From Polynucleobacter asymbioticus (lineage in GTDB: Bacteria; Pseudomonadota; Gammaproteobacteria; Burkholderiales; Burkholderiaceae), in contig NZ_CP061297.1 of assembly GCF_018687575.1 (NCBI RefSeq), positions 626,821 through 690,820 of the forward strand: a DNA stretch of 64,000 nt, written 5' to 3'. The position numbers and the translations under genes are program-made. This document shows positions 21,301-25,882 of this stretch, piece by piece; position 1 is the first letter of the stretch; every line of letters begins with the position of its first letter. The notes under the pieces were generated by a model that was not told where the DNA came from, searched no databases, and was given only the letters and a program-made list of their open reading frames with translations.

Positions 21301-21483
21301 GTGGATGCAAAAATTCTGGCAGCTGGAGTGACTGTTTCCTCGCCTGAGGAGATTGCTCAGGTTGTGAGATCAGTGATTGCCTCTACAAAAACTAAGGGCT
21401 CAAAAGCGACTTTGAATTCTTCAGGAGCTGCGGTGATCTGCAGCGTTGATGAGAAGGGTGATTCCTATTGCGGGGAGGAGTAA
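3370..21483 (+). CDS. Giant two-partner-secretion exoprotein (TpsA/filamentous-haemagglutinin family)
   Basis: About 6037 residues. An extended signal peptide (LTRAFFVGALFSVTTVLA) would be cut near residue 48. A TPS secretion domain (about 49-320) follows, with the hallmark NPNG at 144-147 in FVNPNGVTFGKGADINAAG. Two SGTWLLDP/GGMWLLDP segments lie at about 480 and 895. Six repeats of ~230-250 residues come next (nt 7171-12500), then ~21 MBG/YDG-type units (nt 13730-19690). The C-terminus has a GGNWSNPTNW segment, a PATR motif, the region shared with the first gene, and a final ICSVDEKGDSYC loop. Cysteines outside the signal peptide occur only in close pairs. By family knowledge it is exported by Sec and a TpsB/Omp85 pore (not in this window) and acts in adhesion or biofilm. 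The start is uncertain: GTG 3370, TTG 3373 or TTG 3421. Confidence 0.9.
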   Translation: MLKKALLERSLLSSKISLKICFANASFAGKLTRAFFVGALFSVTTVLANPSVPLLPNVLPTGGTVVAGSAAITQTQNATSATMNVNQTSQRAVVNWDSFNVGKNATVNFNQPNANAVTLNRVTSATPSMIDGAVKANGQVIFVNPNGVTFGKGADINAAGVVATTMNIANKDFMEGKSTYKGNGTGQVINEGKIHTNADGGYIALLAPEVRNDGYLLAKKGEGTVALASGQQITLDFKGNSLMSLKVDVATYNGLIENKRVVEVNGGLVVIAAGAANQLMASVIKNTGRIAANSLVNNGGVIELVANSVTQAGKVMANSQTAQGGQVNIVGNEITIAQNSKTTATGTQGGGQVNIGLASTKVTGGTQVNAQAPSTQSNLQAEAAIKSNAQAASNSKQMARTVTVEQGALIDTSATQSGNGGYIAIWSELKTAVAGVLKSMGGAVSGNGGFIETSSKTQVSLGSTAQINTSASKGKSGTWLLDPIDLTIDTAAANIISAALSYNNVIVEVNANTTACPSIGGCTQNGSGSLTIASGADILKSGTNLTTLTLSASGIFNLNANISGQNLDVIIRSSIAYLNVGTTISATTVTVQAQTIYAAGTIKTSNYLNGSNSGSLGNAISLLAQAIYVSGQLSLNSSLPNNAATTVLVNGAAKRPDELPVYLTSLNASSSNLDQIYSSTAANDVNSLQVNPISQSQSNVIYLTASNETFVHTAAQVLANGTTGGSIYLTSPSIATQAGSVVQANGNNGPGGLIAFSGDQITAAGSIAANGSTDGGAITMIANNGDLIIQNSTIQTNGSTGRGGSISLSANNNVTVQASSIEATGLNQGGRILIGNDAKNGTLPFALLTTIDQHSSINAAQLDQDLSNTNGGFIETSGQTLSMMASINAGRGGMWLLDPTNVTIGSTASTGGSLATAQGQSTTSNFSATDIQNAINAGTSVTIIASGTITQTANLSFSIASGSSASLTLDNSSGTAQAITLTGTTTNTGAGDLNLNYISNGQIIINGAINSTSTGKINVAAKTSYATNALTGCTAGACASIYNGASGTITTKGGYVVMDATGGTVSGSTVTIGAVQNGPIYLNAAINTTTAGTSASGAGGNFSLAASANLASGIGSFEPNVATLNIGGNATFALKNYTNASYGFVVASYATTSPITAFGNIDITSIGVSTSNTGLIYLTSALTSTAGNITLTATSTNTSATLNPGVSGTSNGTLTANAGAITVTSTSNASTAVSLVGAMSAKSISITGTSTTASTIVSLGAMTIVAGGSDLSVTAMNTSGGANTGITQTGTITDNADGGSISFISNNIISQGGAITLAANTGGNASTVLYDTTSGAKTSTIAAGALTVASGSTSAINYIIKTSGAGIDTGALSVPGSVLLDNTYGGTAGVGGTPTSGYITTSNSGTFAGASIGVLINAAITAGTGITLKGASLTGWYSVTLQAAIATSTGAISITGTGINYAVHSNSAGTILASAGAVIITGTATTGQAVQLAGAITAHTGITIDANGTSTSTIATVGALTLGYGYYAGDNSNPTVISTATGTSGSLIGSLTGSTLPTISSGSISGASAPGTYSITAASLQSSTATTATYVIGFWNGTHTKMVQLVLTASGNNIYATETAAKYNTSALSTGTAANTLGGTTNLLSLWNGSGAGGVGTVSTMTLAASSSAAGYAAANIALSGGDYTQNTPSGNITITANNTSGGGNTGITQSGDIINNASGSSITFTSNNLINQTGAITLAANTSGTESNVSYDTTRGSNASTITGGNLSIISGSSSAINYVQKSAGANLDPGVINVPGSIALNNTYGCSGTNCTPASAYIVASNIALAPNGVAGITINNALTATGDISINGVSNGNYSIYGVAAISSSAGDITWTGRATNYGIYTNSSGTITASTGDVSITGNSTTGQAVNLGALVTGDSITIVGNGTAASTIVTLSALTINAGGSDLAVTANNTSGGGNTGITQAGVITANASGGNITFTSNNLINQTGAITMAANTSGNAATVTYDTTRGTNASTITGSNLTANSGSTGAINYVQKSAGANLDPGVINVPGAITLDNTYGCSGASCTPASGYIVASNIASGPNGVAGVTINNALTATDNILVKAVSNGNYSIYAVAAITSTGGDITWTGIATNYGIYTNSAGVITAASGAVSINGTSTTGQSVNLGAEITSHTGITIIGTGTSAGTIATVNALTLGYGYYAGDATNPSMISTATGASGSLMGNLSGSTLPTIAAAYLTGGSIGTARSATAAILQSSTSTTATYLIGFWDGTYTKMVQVVLTLSDGKIYARESLAGYKATQLASGGDANVFGGTTNLATIWSSRVNQSVAATSSAIGYGAANLFLGGSGYSLNSPSGNISVTANNTAGGGNTGISQTGAITNNVAGSNITFTSNNLINQTGAITLAANTTANAATITYDTTAGTKASNITSGALTIIAGSSSDINLLLKSAGSAINPNTIGTSSVRLPGTVAIDNSYGGATPATGYITTSNLSTYATGSSGVTINNAIYSTKLISVKGFSYSSQGVAYSAVINSNAGGVEITGATYNNYGIYTSNASLITGDFITLNGAATTSVAGWVVYAGALSINSGSTGGDIAITATGSAAGGGNGLYQSGAITGANGSDLTFTTNNALSQNGAISLAANTSGNISTLTYDTTSGNKSSTILSGTITITAGSSSDINFVMIADGGAINPGLIGTSSARLPGTITLDNTYGGVSPASGYITTSNISTFATSSVGVTVNNAIHSTKLISIKGISYASHGVQYTAAINSSAGGVELTGTTYNSYGIYTASSLITANFITITARATVAATYVAYLGPLTINSGSTGGDITITSTGTSAGNDAGITQTGAISAANGSDITFIANNIISQSGAITMAANTNAISTITYDTTGGNRLSNITTGVVTTTSGSTYSINYLIKSAGSAITVNDVSVPGYINIDNTYGSASGAKSSGYLTGANVTTSNTTGSSGVLVSGALTAGGALTIKGAAPSSWGIQNSSAYTLTAGSGDLTLVGIGAHGIYQMGSLIATAGNISASAYALSSTWSYYALQSSQKNYIASGNIDLIGYSTTYSSSIYMQYILMRTTTGDITLSARGGSTGNGASHPAIHLMANVINAGGDFIIQGASNAGGIATAAPGTASMNTLADTGVHISSSASYAYGGITYTGYKAAGDITFAGSSTGSYANYIAAAIESTAGAVTITGTSSTGYGITTTSTGTITGVTGVALYGVGNAGSVTTAALVRNTGTTGGIIINAVGNASIGAVTNSGADGIRITGGNGVAAGTTTGGTITALGTVTNTGGVVALSMASPRSANSYDVEGKIGITASNASTANIRYNVQGGNFTTPTTYTSGNYIDYRAGTTTYTITVSLGGNYSAAYGTAYTDSTALSWLRTNATVTLSATPFGVSTAGIKDGLVWNSTIGSAGINANAVQAGTTIVSANILSGTGQSVTLSGTSRTYTITAKALTITNLASTSNYDAVTTYASLVGTAGYSVSGLVTSIGGVAVTDAVSSVTQTMKSGSVVGSGSVVSGVAQNGSFNAVPSSAVGVGLSNYSITYVGVASTVNKATLTITAADDTKVYGNTTSAAGIAYSAGAASATGGVGYSLSSGTLLGTDTLTGVTLTSTGGLAATAVGTGISIAPSAATGSGIGNYTITYANGAMAVTQRPLTVTASNQSANYGSSYSLGTSSFTTSGLVNSDAVSSATLKNSGSSTVAGTTNAGTYTGGIIASAATGTGLSNYAISYVAGNLTVATKALTITADAQNSTYGSAYGLGTSAFTASGLVNSDAVSSVTLLYSNNATVAPTVAAATYSGGIVPSAASGTGLSNYTISYVAGNLVVGKATITVTPNGSIATYDGTTLANSTYSQTTANYTITGYKNTDLAADVPVTLSGSMAFNGSTTTVVKNAATYALTVGTLAGTTTNGNYQIAFANPSSHVYLINPATVSISAAKDYDGTRSFASNQITVATGIGSQTLTLSGTATANSANVTGVSSLSTTGLTLGNGSNGGLAANYQLPASTSSVAIHPLTLSASITGAPTKQYDATDSATLTSGNYSMSGFIAGEGATVTQTVGSYNTANATSNTAYSPATTVSATLVPAHFTADVGTTLSNYVLPTTATGSGVITTAPLTLSANSYSAFAGQSPSSFTGSVTGAQGSDSITVSITQTASGITGIYTLTPAAVMSTSLVGNYGTPTVVTGTYTEAQQYQLVVSAANASNSYGTLSSSSAANSAVNLVAQYCTVSSNCTSGSIVTLALTLPSATVSQITTSSSTTPTWVATDSALNTYNIKVVSDATLGFSTGNFLNAGTYTFTPSGQTNATISGATNPVIYIPGALTVTPVSITATNNSAPNKVYDATTTLTTGVSLAASNALAGDVVSVSGAGAYSSKNVGTTNYTISSVTLGGADAANYRYSTGNIAGTNGVITAAPITISGLAASNKVYDAGLSATVSGTPTALGILGSDTVTVSGSVTAGSFATPDAATSIVVTPVLTGLSLSNANYAITGVTSPLSANISAAPVTVAINKTYDGTMTAANSDITVSGVAGQTLLLATGTATLTNPNVGSAALSTLNGASLADGTGSAANYTLVSPTGVVTITPASISVSASNAVKVYDTATDVLSATTAPAATLVSGTLYTNSDTGFTDALSGGTFTYATSAVGNGNKVLNVSGVGILNGSSNAASNYSITYVANTTSTITPAPITISGLSVSNKQYDTGLSATVSGTPTAVGALGGDTVTVSGSVSTGSFASANVGTGIVVTPVLSGLSLSSANYQITGVASALTANITAAPVTISGLTASNKQYDTGLSATISGTPTAAGVLGADTVTVSGSVSAGSFASANVGTGIAVTPVLSGLSLSNANYEITGVTSALTANITAAPVTVTASNQNTAYGTPLALGTANFTASGLLSGDSISSVTLTQIGNTTVPGTQNAGTYSGSVNGILASAAVGSGLSNYQITYSPGTLTIAKKGINVIADNASMTYADANLPTLSYQSVSGLVNGDQMSGTLATTATPYSGVAGSASNVGSYFITQGTVTAGSNYEITFTRASLTVNPASLYVMAENQSSTYGSLLVLPQSGSAAYSVVGLRNGDYISSSTVLYSGNQTVPGTTNAGSYAGSLDISAATGVGMSNYNISYIAGDLSIAKASLLLTALDSGKFVGTSDPSGYGGVMYTGFKNSDTAVSGALGSAVVSVSRSNSSVNDAGVYSGVLVPSVDRTLDNYTVSYGNGNFTIAGANQLLVLVGNNTTVYGTAPTYSAGGMTVSYCTDCATGNSSPNIVSVTGADVSVSGSTVTVIAGNTTGVFSLSPVNPVMNSSNTQLSVGGYGLGASGTSISTSGGSPNFNALTAVGGLTVTPLVLTYADLGVAGITQQYSGSVNMTNLQLTTAAGFLPGDSVTASATGTFAAKNVGTSVAYTIGVALTGSDAANYQMSAGASYTGSNGVITQLPSVTYTGSSAGGNWSNPTNWTTTGTSTVGAIPDLSNVATVIIPVGSTVIYDAGVEGPVTSNVVTSGNITMSLPSATTISMPISGSGTVTIANSGVITMSGDNSYTGGTILSAGSNLIAGSDNAIAGGAITSNGTSVSPATFSISSGVTPPELSISGGTTKLASNITTSGSQTYSGSILIAPASGSTTTLTSGNAAIMFTGALDAVSDKSKSLVINAGTGVVTIANSIGSVARINDLTITGSRINLLADILTAATQTYNGAIFIGDASYLGQTPSVGFLYSSTYIPYFQYQSGGNVSAIDYLNLNPIYIRTLISEDPSVTFNGSVNDITANTHTLLVAAIAPEVIPSSSGVSAINAGASISFNGAVGVSAPLYSLNSQVVVSQSEPNASSAFIGTINAVDSIRTYSSQTYRANLMSARASTQPGSMTFSVWDPAASVNFNLPEQTVANSSCSGNCGQLNLQNPNSSDVLTVNGVSNFALDANLTGVNNWGNQFVQNEALGYIPPVVVPPVAIVRTPLIPVMNGGMLREVLDFHADQVQMTVDAKILAAGVTVSSPEEIAQVVRSVIASTKTKGSKATLNSSGAAVICSVDEKGDSYCGEE
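3390..3408 (+). promoter_or_regulatory. Perfect hairpin at the 5' end of the giant gene
   Basis: AGAAAGG and CCTTTCT form a 7-bp stem around a 5-base loop, 20 bases after the GTG at 3370. With the 3335-3362 stem it flanks the start region. It may affect initiation, or it may lie in the 5' UTR if translation starts at TTG 3421. Confidence 0.45.
7933..8427 (+). repeat. Inserted module, copy 1 (YGYYAGD...VIGFWNGT)
   Basis: This segment encodes LGYGYYAGDNSNP, STLPTISSG, TATYVIGFWNGTHTKMVQ, AAKYNTS and GGTTNLLSLWNG. It reads like a small globular or loop domain with aromatic residues (FW, YY) that are otherwise rare in this low-complexity protein. It interrupts the repeat array between units 1 and 2 and recurs at 9961. 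Confidence 0.75.
9961..10430 (+). repeat. Inserted module, copy 2
   Basis: This is the second copy of the 7933 module, with GYGYYAGDATNPSMI, STLPTI, TATYLIGFWDGTYTKMVQ and FGGTTNLATIWSS. It lies between repeat units 3 and 4, which shows that the unit-module-unit block was duplicated as a whole. Confidence 0.75.
13730..19690 (+). repeat. Array of about 21 MBG/YDG-type units
   Basis: Units of roughly 80-110 residues begin with a strand such as APVTVTAS or KALTITAD, then a YG- or YD-containing loop (STYGSAYGLGTSAFTASGL, VYDGTT, KQYDTGLSAT), and end with a SNY-I-Y or ANY-ITGV strand. These are hallmarks of the MBG (YGX-type) and YDG domain families found in bacterial adhesins. Unit starts are visible near 14054, 14350, 14620, 14878, 15178, 15430, 15733, 16368, 16635, 17140, 17440, 17710, 17970, 18245, 18505, 18775, 19045 and 19405. 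The array probably forms a long extracellular stalk or ligand-binding arm. Confidence 0.75.
17440..17979 (+). repeat. Two adjacent, nearly identical YDG units
   Basis: Residues encoded by 17443-17709 and 17710-17979 agree at roughly 79 of 90 positions (ASANVGTGI, VTPVLSGLSLS, ALTANITAAPV and others are identical). The DNA differs at many synonymous positions. A third, more diverged relative starts at 16635. Confidence 0.8.
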
Positions 21484-21501
21484 CGGCGGCCCCAAAAAGC
21501 T

Positions 21502-22887
21502 TTAGAACGGTAACTTCGCCTCTGGCTTAGCCGCCAACAACACAGCCTTAAATTCCGCCTGAATACGCTTAATCGCCTCTTCGCTATCCGCCTCAAAACG
21601 CATTACTACCACTGGAGTGGTGTTGGATGGTCTAGCTAGACCAAATCCATCGGCATATTCCACGCGGACACCATCAATCGTATTAATGGATTCTGATGTT
21701 GGGAACTTGGCATTGGCTTTAATGGTTTCCAGAAGGGTGAATGGCTCACCTTCAGCACAAGCGAGCTGCAACTCTGGGGTGCAGATCGCATTCGGCAAGT
21801 GATTGAGGGTGTCGCTCGGATTCTTCTCTTTGCTGAGGATCTCTAGTAAGCGAGCTCCGGTATACAAGCCATCATCAAAGCCAAACCAACGATCCTTAAA
21901 GAAGATATGGCCACTCATCTCGCCAGCGAGTGGGGCGCCAGTTTCTTTTAACTTGGCTTTAACTAAAGAATGACCCGTTTTCCACATGATGGGTTCTCCG
22001 CCATGCTCTTTGACATAGGTCGCTAGATTGCGAGTGCACTTCACATCGTAAATAATCTGTCCGCCTGGATTGCGGGAGAGAACATCTTTGGCAAAGAGCA
22101 TCATCTGGCGGTCTGGGAAGATCACCTGACCATCTTTAGTGACGACGCCTAAACGATCAGCATCACCATCAAAGGCGAGGCCTAATTCATTATCGGTAGT
22201 CTGCAGATTCTTAATGAGATCTTGTAAGTTCTCAATATGCGCTGGATCAGGATGATGGTTGGGGAAATGCCCATCCACTTCGCAGAATAGTTCTTGCACC
22301 TCACAACCCAAAGCTCTAAATAACTTGCCAGCAAATGCACCACCAACCCCATTACCGCAGTCGACTGCAATCTTCATCGGGCGGGCAATCTTGATGTCAC
22401 CCACAATGTAATTGAGATACATTGGGAAAATATCAAAGGTACTTCTTGTTCCTTGGCCAGTAGCAAATTGCTTAGCTTCAATAAGTTTACGTAAATCCTG
22501 AATTTTTTCACCGTAAATCGCTGCTGTTCCCAAAACCATTTTGAAGCCGTTGTAGTTCGGGGGATTATGGCTGCCAGTGATCATGATCCCGGACTTGGGG
22601 GTCTTGCCATTGATAGTGTGATTAGCGGCGAAGTAGACCATCGGTGTAGCTACCATGCCCAAATCAATCACATTGATGCCTGTAGAAAGCAGGCCTTCTG
22701 TCAAAGCCTCAATCAAGCTAGGGCCAGATAGGCGACCATCGCGACCGATGACGATATCAGTTTCACCAAGCTCACGCATTTCAGTACCGAAGGCTTGGCC
22801 AATCAGTTTGGCGATCGAGGGATCCAAGGTCTCATCAATAATGCCGCGGATGTCATAGGCTTTAAAAATAGATGGAGACAATTGCAT
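21502..22887 (-). CDS. manB: Phosphomannomutase/phosphoglucomutase
   Basis: A 461-residue alpha-D-phosphohexomutase of the AlgC/ManB type, which interconverts hexose 6-phosphate and 1-phosphate for sugar-nucleotide, LPS and exopolysaccharide synthesis in the cytoplasm. The visible signatures are the N-terminal FKAYDIRG, the active-site phosphoserine loop TGSHNPPNYNG (Ser106), the metal-binding FDGDADR near residue 240, the sugar-binding AGEMSGHIFFKD, and the C-terminal phosphate-binding RPSNTTP. The length is normal. It starts 46 bases after the stop of pgi and is probably co-transcribed with it, which fits a shared glucose/mannose 6-phosphate node. It converges on the giant exoprotein gene. 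Substrate preference (mannose or glucose) cannot be decided from sequence. Confidence 0.93.
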   Translation of the reverse strand: MQLSPSIFKAYDIRGIIDETLDPSIAKLIGQAFGTEMRELGETDIVIGRDGRLSGPSLIEALTEGLLSTGINVIDLGMVATPMVYFAANHTINGKTPKSGIMITGSHNPPNYNGFKMVLGTAAIYGEKIQDLRKLIEAKQFATGQGTRSTFDIFPMYLNYIVGDIKIARPMKIAVDCGNGVGGAFAGKLFRALGCEVQELFCEVDGHFPNHHPDPAHIENLQDLIKNLQTTDNELGLAFDGDADRLGVVTKDGQVIFPDRQMMLFAKDVLSRNPGGQIIYDVKCTRNLATYVKEHGGEPIMWKTGHSLVKAKLKETGAPLAGEMSGHIFFKDRWFGFDDGLYTGARLLEILSKEKNPSDTLNHLPNAICTPELQLACAEGEPFTLLETIKANAKFPTSESINTIDGVRVEYADGFGLARPSNTTPVVVMRFEADSEEAIKRIQAEFKAVLLAAKPEAKLPF

Positions 22888-22933
22888 TGCAGATCCTTCG
22901 GTAAGAACACCTCCTAACTACAGGGGGTGATAA

Positions 22934-24430
22934 CTAGTTATTTGAATTTAATAGATTAATGCGAGCAGCAGTAATGGCGTCAATATCTGCGCTGGCAGCA
23001 ATATCATGTTGATGGCTTGCAAGAGCTTTCTCAATCGGCTTGGCCAGTACTTTTCCGTACTCCACGCCAGGCTGATCAAAGCTATTGATATTCCACAAAG
23101 CGCCTAATGTCGCAGTGCGATTTTCATATAAGGCGAGTAGAGCGCCGAGATAAAACGCATTGAGTTTAGGTAGCAACAAGAGATTGCTCGGACGTTTACC
23201 GGGATAAACATCATTCGGGTTGCTAGCAGTCTTGCCATTCGCTAATGCTTGCGCTTGTGCCAAGCAATTAGAAAGTAGGATGCGGTGATGAGCAACAGCC
23301 TCAGGTCGATCACTCATCGGCTCACGCACCGCGATGAAATCAATTGGAATGATTTCTGTACCCTGATGAAAGAGCTGGAAGTAAGAGTGCTGAGCATTAC
23401 TACCTGCACTACCAAAGACCACCGGCGAAGAATGCTTCACGGGCTTGCCATCACGATCTACGCTCTTGCCATTACTCTCCATATCCAGCTGTTGCAACCA
23501 CTTCGGAAACCAGTCCAATGCATCTGCATACGGAATGGCTGCATAGGCCTTGATATTGTGTCTCTCTTGCTGGTGCAGCAAAGAGAGCGCCATGATGACG
23601 GGCAGATTTTCTTCTAGAGGCGCATTCTTAAAATGCAAATCCATCGCTTCAGCACCTGCCAAGAATTGCTGAAAGGTCTCAAAGCCGTATTGCAAAGCAA
23701 TGGGTAGGCCTACTGCTGACCAGACTGAGTAACGACCACCAACCCAATCCCAAAAGGGATAAATATTGTCTTCCTCAACACCAAATTCTTTAGCAGCAGG
23801 AATATTGGCAGTCACTGCATAGAGGGCGTGAGCAATCTGACTCTTAGTGCAACCACTGTCCTTAAGCCAAGCCACAACGGCTTTGGCGTTCATAGATGTT
23901 TCAAGAGTCGTAAATGACTTTGAGGCCACAATCACACGAGTGCTATGAGGCTGAGCGTGTGCCAGGATACGCGCTAACTCAGCAGTATCAATATTGGCCA
24001 AGAAATGCATCCGCATGCCGCGGCTTTCAATGCCGGGTACATGCGCCAAAGCTTCAATTGCCAGGCGGGGACCAAAGTCCGATCCACCAATGCCGATATG
24101 AATGACATCCGTAACGCCAACCCATTTATTACACAGCGCCTCAATCCGATGCCAAACCTCTGATACTGCTGGCATGACATCGGAGCCATTGATGAGTACC
24201 GGGGTTTTGGTGAGATTGCGCAGCGCAGAGTGAAGAGCAGGTCGATCTTCACTGTTGTTAATGTGCTTGCCCGCAAACAGATCTGTAACAAACTGATCTA
24301 ACTGCGATTTGCGAGCATTCGCAAATAGCTTTGCCCAGTTGCTGGCATCAATTCCCTGATAGGCGGTATCGAGCACCACATCTAGGGCAGAGTGAATACT
24401 TTTGGTAGCTAATTGGGCTTGCACAGACAT
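22934..24430 (-). CDS. pgi: Glucose-6-phosphate isomerase
   Basis: A 498-residue cytoplasmic enzyme interconverting glucose 6-phosphate and fructose 6-phosphate in glycolysis and gluconeogenesis. It carries the SIS-type phosphosugar fold: IHIGIGGSDFGPRLA near residue 145, VASKSFTTLET, and the PGI signatures DWVGGRYSVWSAVGLP and GALLALYENRTATLGALWNI. The catalytic histidine segment is GSNAQHSYFQLFHQGTEIIP, somewhat different from the E. coli form. The enzyme is shorter than the ~550-residue E. coli protein, which is common in beta-proteobacteria. It is the first gene of a likely two-gene operon with the hexomutase. The 139-base gap to the divergent flavoprotein gene presumably holds both promoters. 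Confidence 0.94.
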   Translation of the reverse strand: MSVQAQLATKSIHSALDVVLDTAYQGIDASNWAKLFANARKSQLDQFVTDLFAGKHINNSEDRPALHSALRNLTKTPVLINGSDVMPAVSEVWHRIEALCNKWVGVTDVIHIGIGGSDFGPRLAIEALAHVPGIESRGMRMHFLANIDTAELARILAHAQPHSTRVIVASKSFTTLETSMNAKAVVAWLKDSGCTKSQIAHALYAVTANIPAAKEFGVEEDNIYPFWDWVGGRYSVWSAVGLPIALQYGFETFQQFLAGAEAMDLHFKNAPLEENLPVIMALSLLHQQERHNIKAYAAIPYADALDWFPKWLQQLDMESNGKSVDRDGKPVKHSSPVVFGSAGSNAQHSYFQLFHQGTEIIPIDFIAVREPMSDRPEAVAHHRILLSNCLAQAQALANGKTASNPNDVYPGKRPSNLLLLPKLNAFYLGALLALYENRTATLGALWNINSFDQPGVEYGKVLAKPIEKALASHQHDIAASADIDAITAARINLLNSNN

Positions 24431-24569
24431 TTCTAGATTTTATCAATAAGGGCACCAAATCCCCCTAAAACGCTGAAAATGTTACGATTTCATGAATAAC
24501 AAGGCTTTAGCGGAAGCAAAAGTCATTACAAAATTGAGACATATCTGAAATCAGGTCAGGAATAGCCGA

Positions 24570-25706
24570 ATGGAGCAGGTTGATTGCGTTGTGGTGGGTG
24601 CTGGAGTAGTAGGTTTAGCCGTTGCTCGCGAGATGGCGCTCCAGGGTCGAGAAACGATCTTGCTCGAGCGTGAGGCTTCTTTTGGAACCATCAGCAGCGC
24701 TCGCAATAGTGAAGTCATTCACGCAGGAATCTATTACCCAAAAGATTCTCTCAAGGCCAAGCTTTGCGTCCAAGGCAACCGACTCTTATATGAATACTGT
24801 CGTAGTCATCAAGTGAGTAATCGGGCGTACGGCAAGCTCATTGTTGCTGCAGATGCTAGTCAGTTAGATGATCTACAAGCTATTTTGTACAAAGCTCAAA
24901 ACAACCAAGTTCCCGATATCAAGATGATCTCAGGGGAGCAAGCTAAAGCGCTGGAGCCACAACTGCAATGCGAAGCTGCCTTACTCTCAGGTTCCACAGG
25001 TGTAGTAGATAGCCACGGCTTGATGCTGTCATTGCTTGGCGGCTTTGAGGATGCAGGTGGGATGGTTGCTTATCAATCGCCTTTACTAGCTGCAAAGCCG
25101 ATCGGTGCTAATGCTGAAGGTGGTTTTGAGCTGACCATTGGTGGCGCTGATGGCATGACCATTCAGACAAAGTTACTCATTAATTGCGCGGGACTGAGTG
25201 CGCCAGCACTGGCTCAAAAAATTGAAGGCCTCTCGAAAGATTTGATCCCCAAGGCCTACTTTGCAAAAGGTAACTACTTCTCTTTATCTGGCAAATCACC
25301 ATTCAGCCATTTGATTTATCCGATCCCAGAACCCGGGGGATTGGGTGTTCACTTAACCCTCGATATGGGTGGTCAGGCGAAGTTTGGTCCAGACGTCGAA
25401 TGGCTTGATATCGAAGAGGAGGGCCAGATTAATTACAGGGTCGACCCCAAGCGCGGAGAGGGCTTTTATGCTGCAGTCAGGCAGTACTGGCCAGGTCTAA
25501 AAGACGGTGCTTTGCAGGCTGATTACTCTGGTGTCAGAGCCAAAATCGTCCCGCCAAATGCACCCGCAGGAGACTTTTACTTCGAAGGACCCCAGCAGCA
25601 TCAGCTTCACGGCCTATTTAACCTATATGGCTTTGAGTCCCCGGGCCTCACCTCTTGCTTAGCCATTGCCCAGCATTTAGAGGCGCAAATCAAAAGTTCT
25701 CTATAA
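24570..25706 (+). CDS. FAD-dependent oxidoreductase, L-2-hydroxyglutarate oxidase-like
   Basis: A 378-residue DAO-fold flavoprotein. The N-terminal dinucleotide motif is VVVGAGVVGLAVAREMA, followed by the Glu that binds the FAD ribose (LLERE) and SSARNSEVIHAGIYYPKDSLKAKLC, a pattern typical of the LhgO/L2HGDH family. A second FAD contact is LINCAGLSAPALA and the C-terminal one GLFNLYGFESPGLTSC. By family it oxidises L-2-hydroxyglutarate, or another 2-hydroxyacid, to the 2-oxoacid and passes electrons to the quinone pool. An AGGA ribosome site lies just upstream of the ATG. It stands alone, divergent from pgi and 20 bases before tRNA-Ser. The exact substrate is an inference. Confidence 0.82.
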   Translation: MEQVDCVVVGAGVVGLAVAREMALQGRETILLEREASFGTISSARNSEVIHAGIYYPKDSLKAKLCVQGNRLLYEYCRSHQVSNRAYGKLIVAADASQLDDLQAILYKAQNNQVPDIKMISGEQAKALEPQLQCEAALLSGSTGVVDSHGLMLSLLGGFEDAGGMVAYQSPLLAAKPIGANAEGGFELTIGGADGMTIQTKLLINCAGLSAPALAQKIEGLSKDLIPKAYFAKGNYFSLSGKSPFSHLIYPIPEPGGLGVHLTLDMGGQAKFGPDVEWLDIEEEGQINYRVDPKRGEGFYAAVRQYWPGLKDGALQADYSGVRAKIVPPNAPAGDFYFEGPQQHQLHGLFNLYGFESPGLTSCLAIAQHLEAQIKSSL

Positions 25707-25726
25707 TCTAGGACTCAAATCGCAAA

Positions 25727-25816
25727 GGAAGAGTGGCAGAGCGGTTGAATGCACCAGTCTTGAAAACTGGCGAGGATGAAAGTCCTCCGTGAGTTCGAAT
25801 CTCACCTCTTCCGCCA
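25727..25816 (+). tRNA. tRNA-Ser(UGA)
   Basis: A 90-base class II tRNA with acceptor stem GGAAGAG/CTCTTCC, discriminator G and encoded CCA. The anticodon stem-loop is CCAGT-CTTGAAA-ACTGG with TGA at 25761-25763. It has the long variable arm expected for serine and a GTTCGAATC T loop. A strong terminator follows at 25821. Confidence 0.97.
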
Positions 25817-25820
25817 AATA

Positions 25821-25853
25821 AAAAACCCCAGCAATCACTTGCTGGGGTTTTGT
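25821..25853 (+). terminator. Rho-independent terminator after tRNA-Ser, probably bidirectional
   Basis: AAACCCCAGCAA and TTGCTGGGGTTT form a long GC-rich stem with a short loop. The A-run on the left and T-run on the right let it work for the tRNA on the plus strand and for the minus-strand gene ending at 25883. Confidence 0.9.
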
Positions 25854-25882
25854 CTTTCTAGTGACTAGAAAGCGTTATTGCA

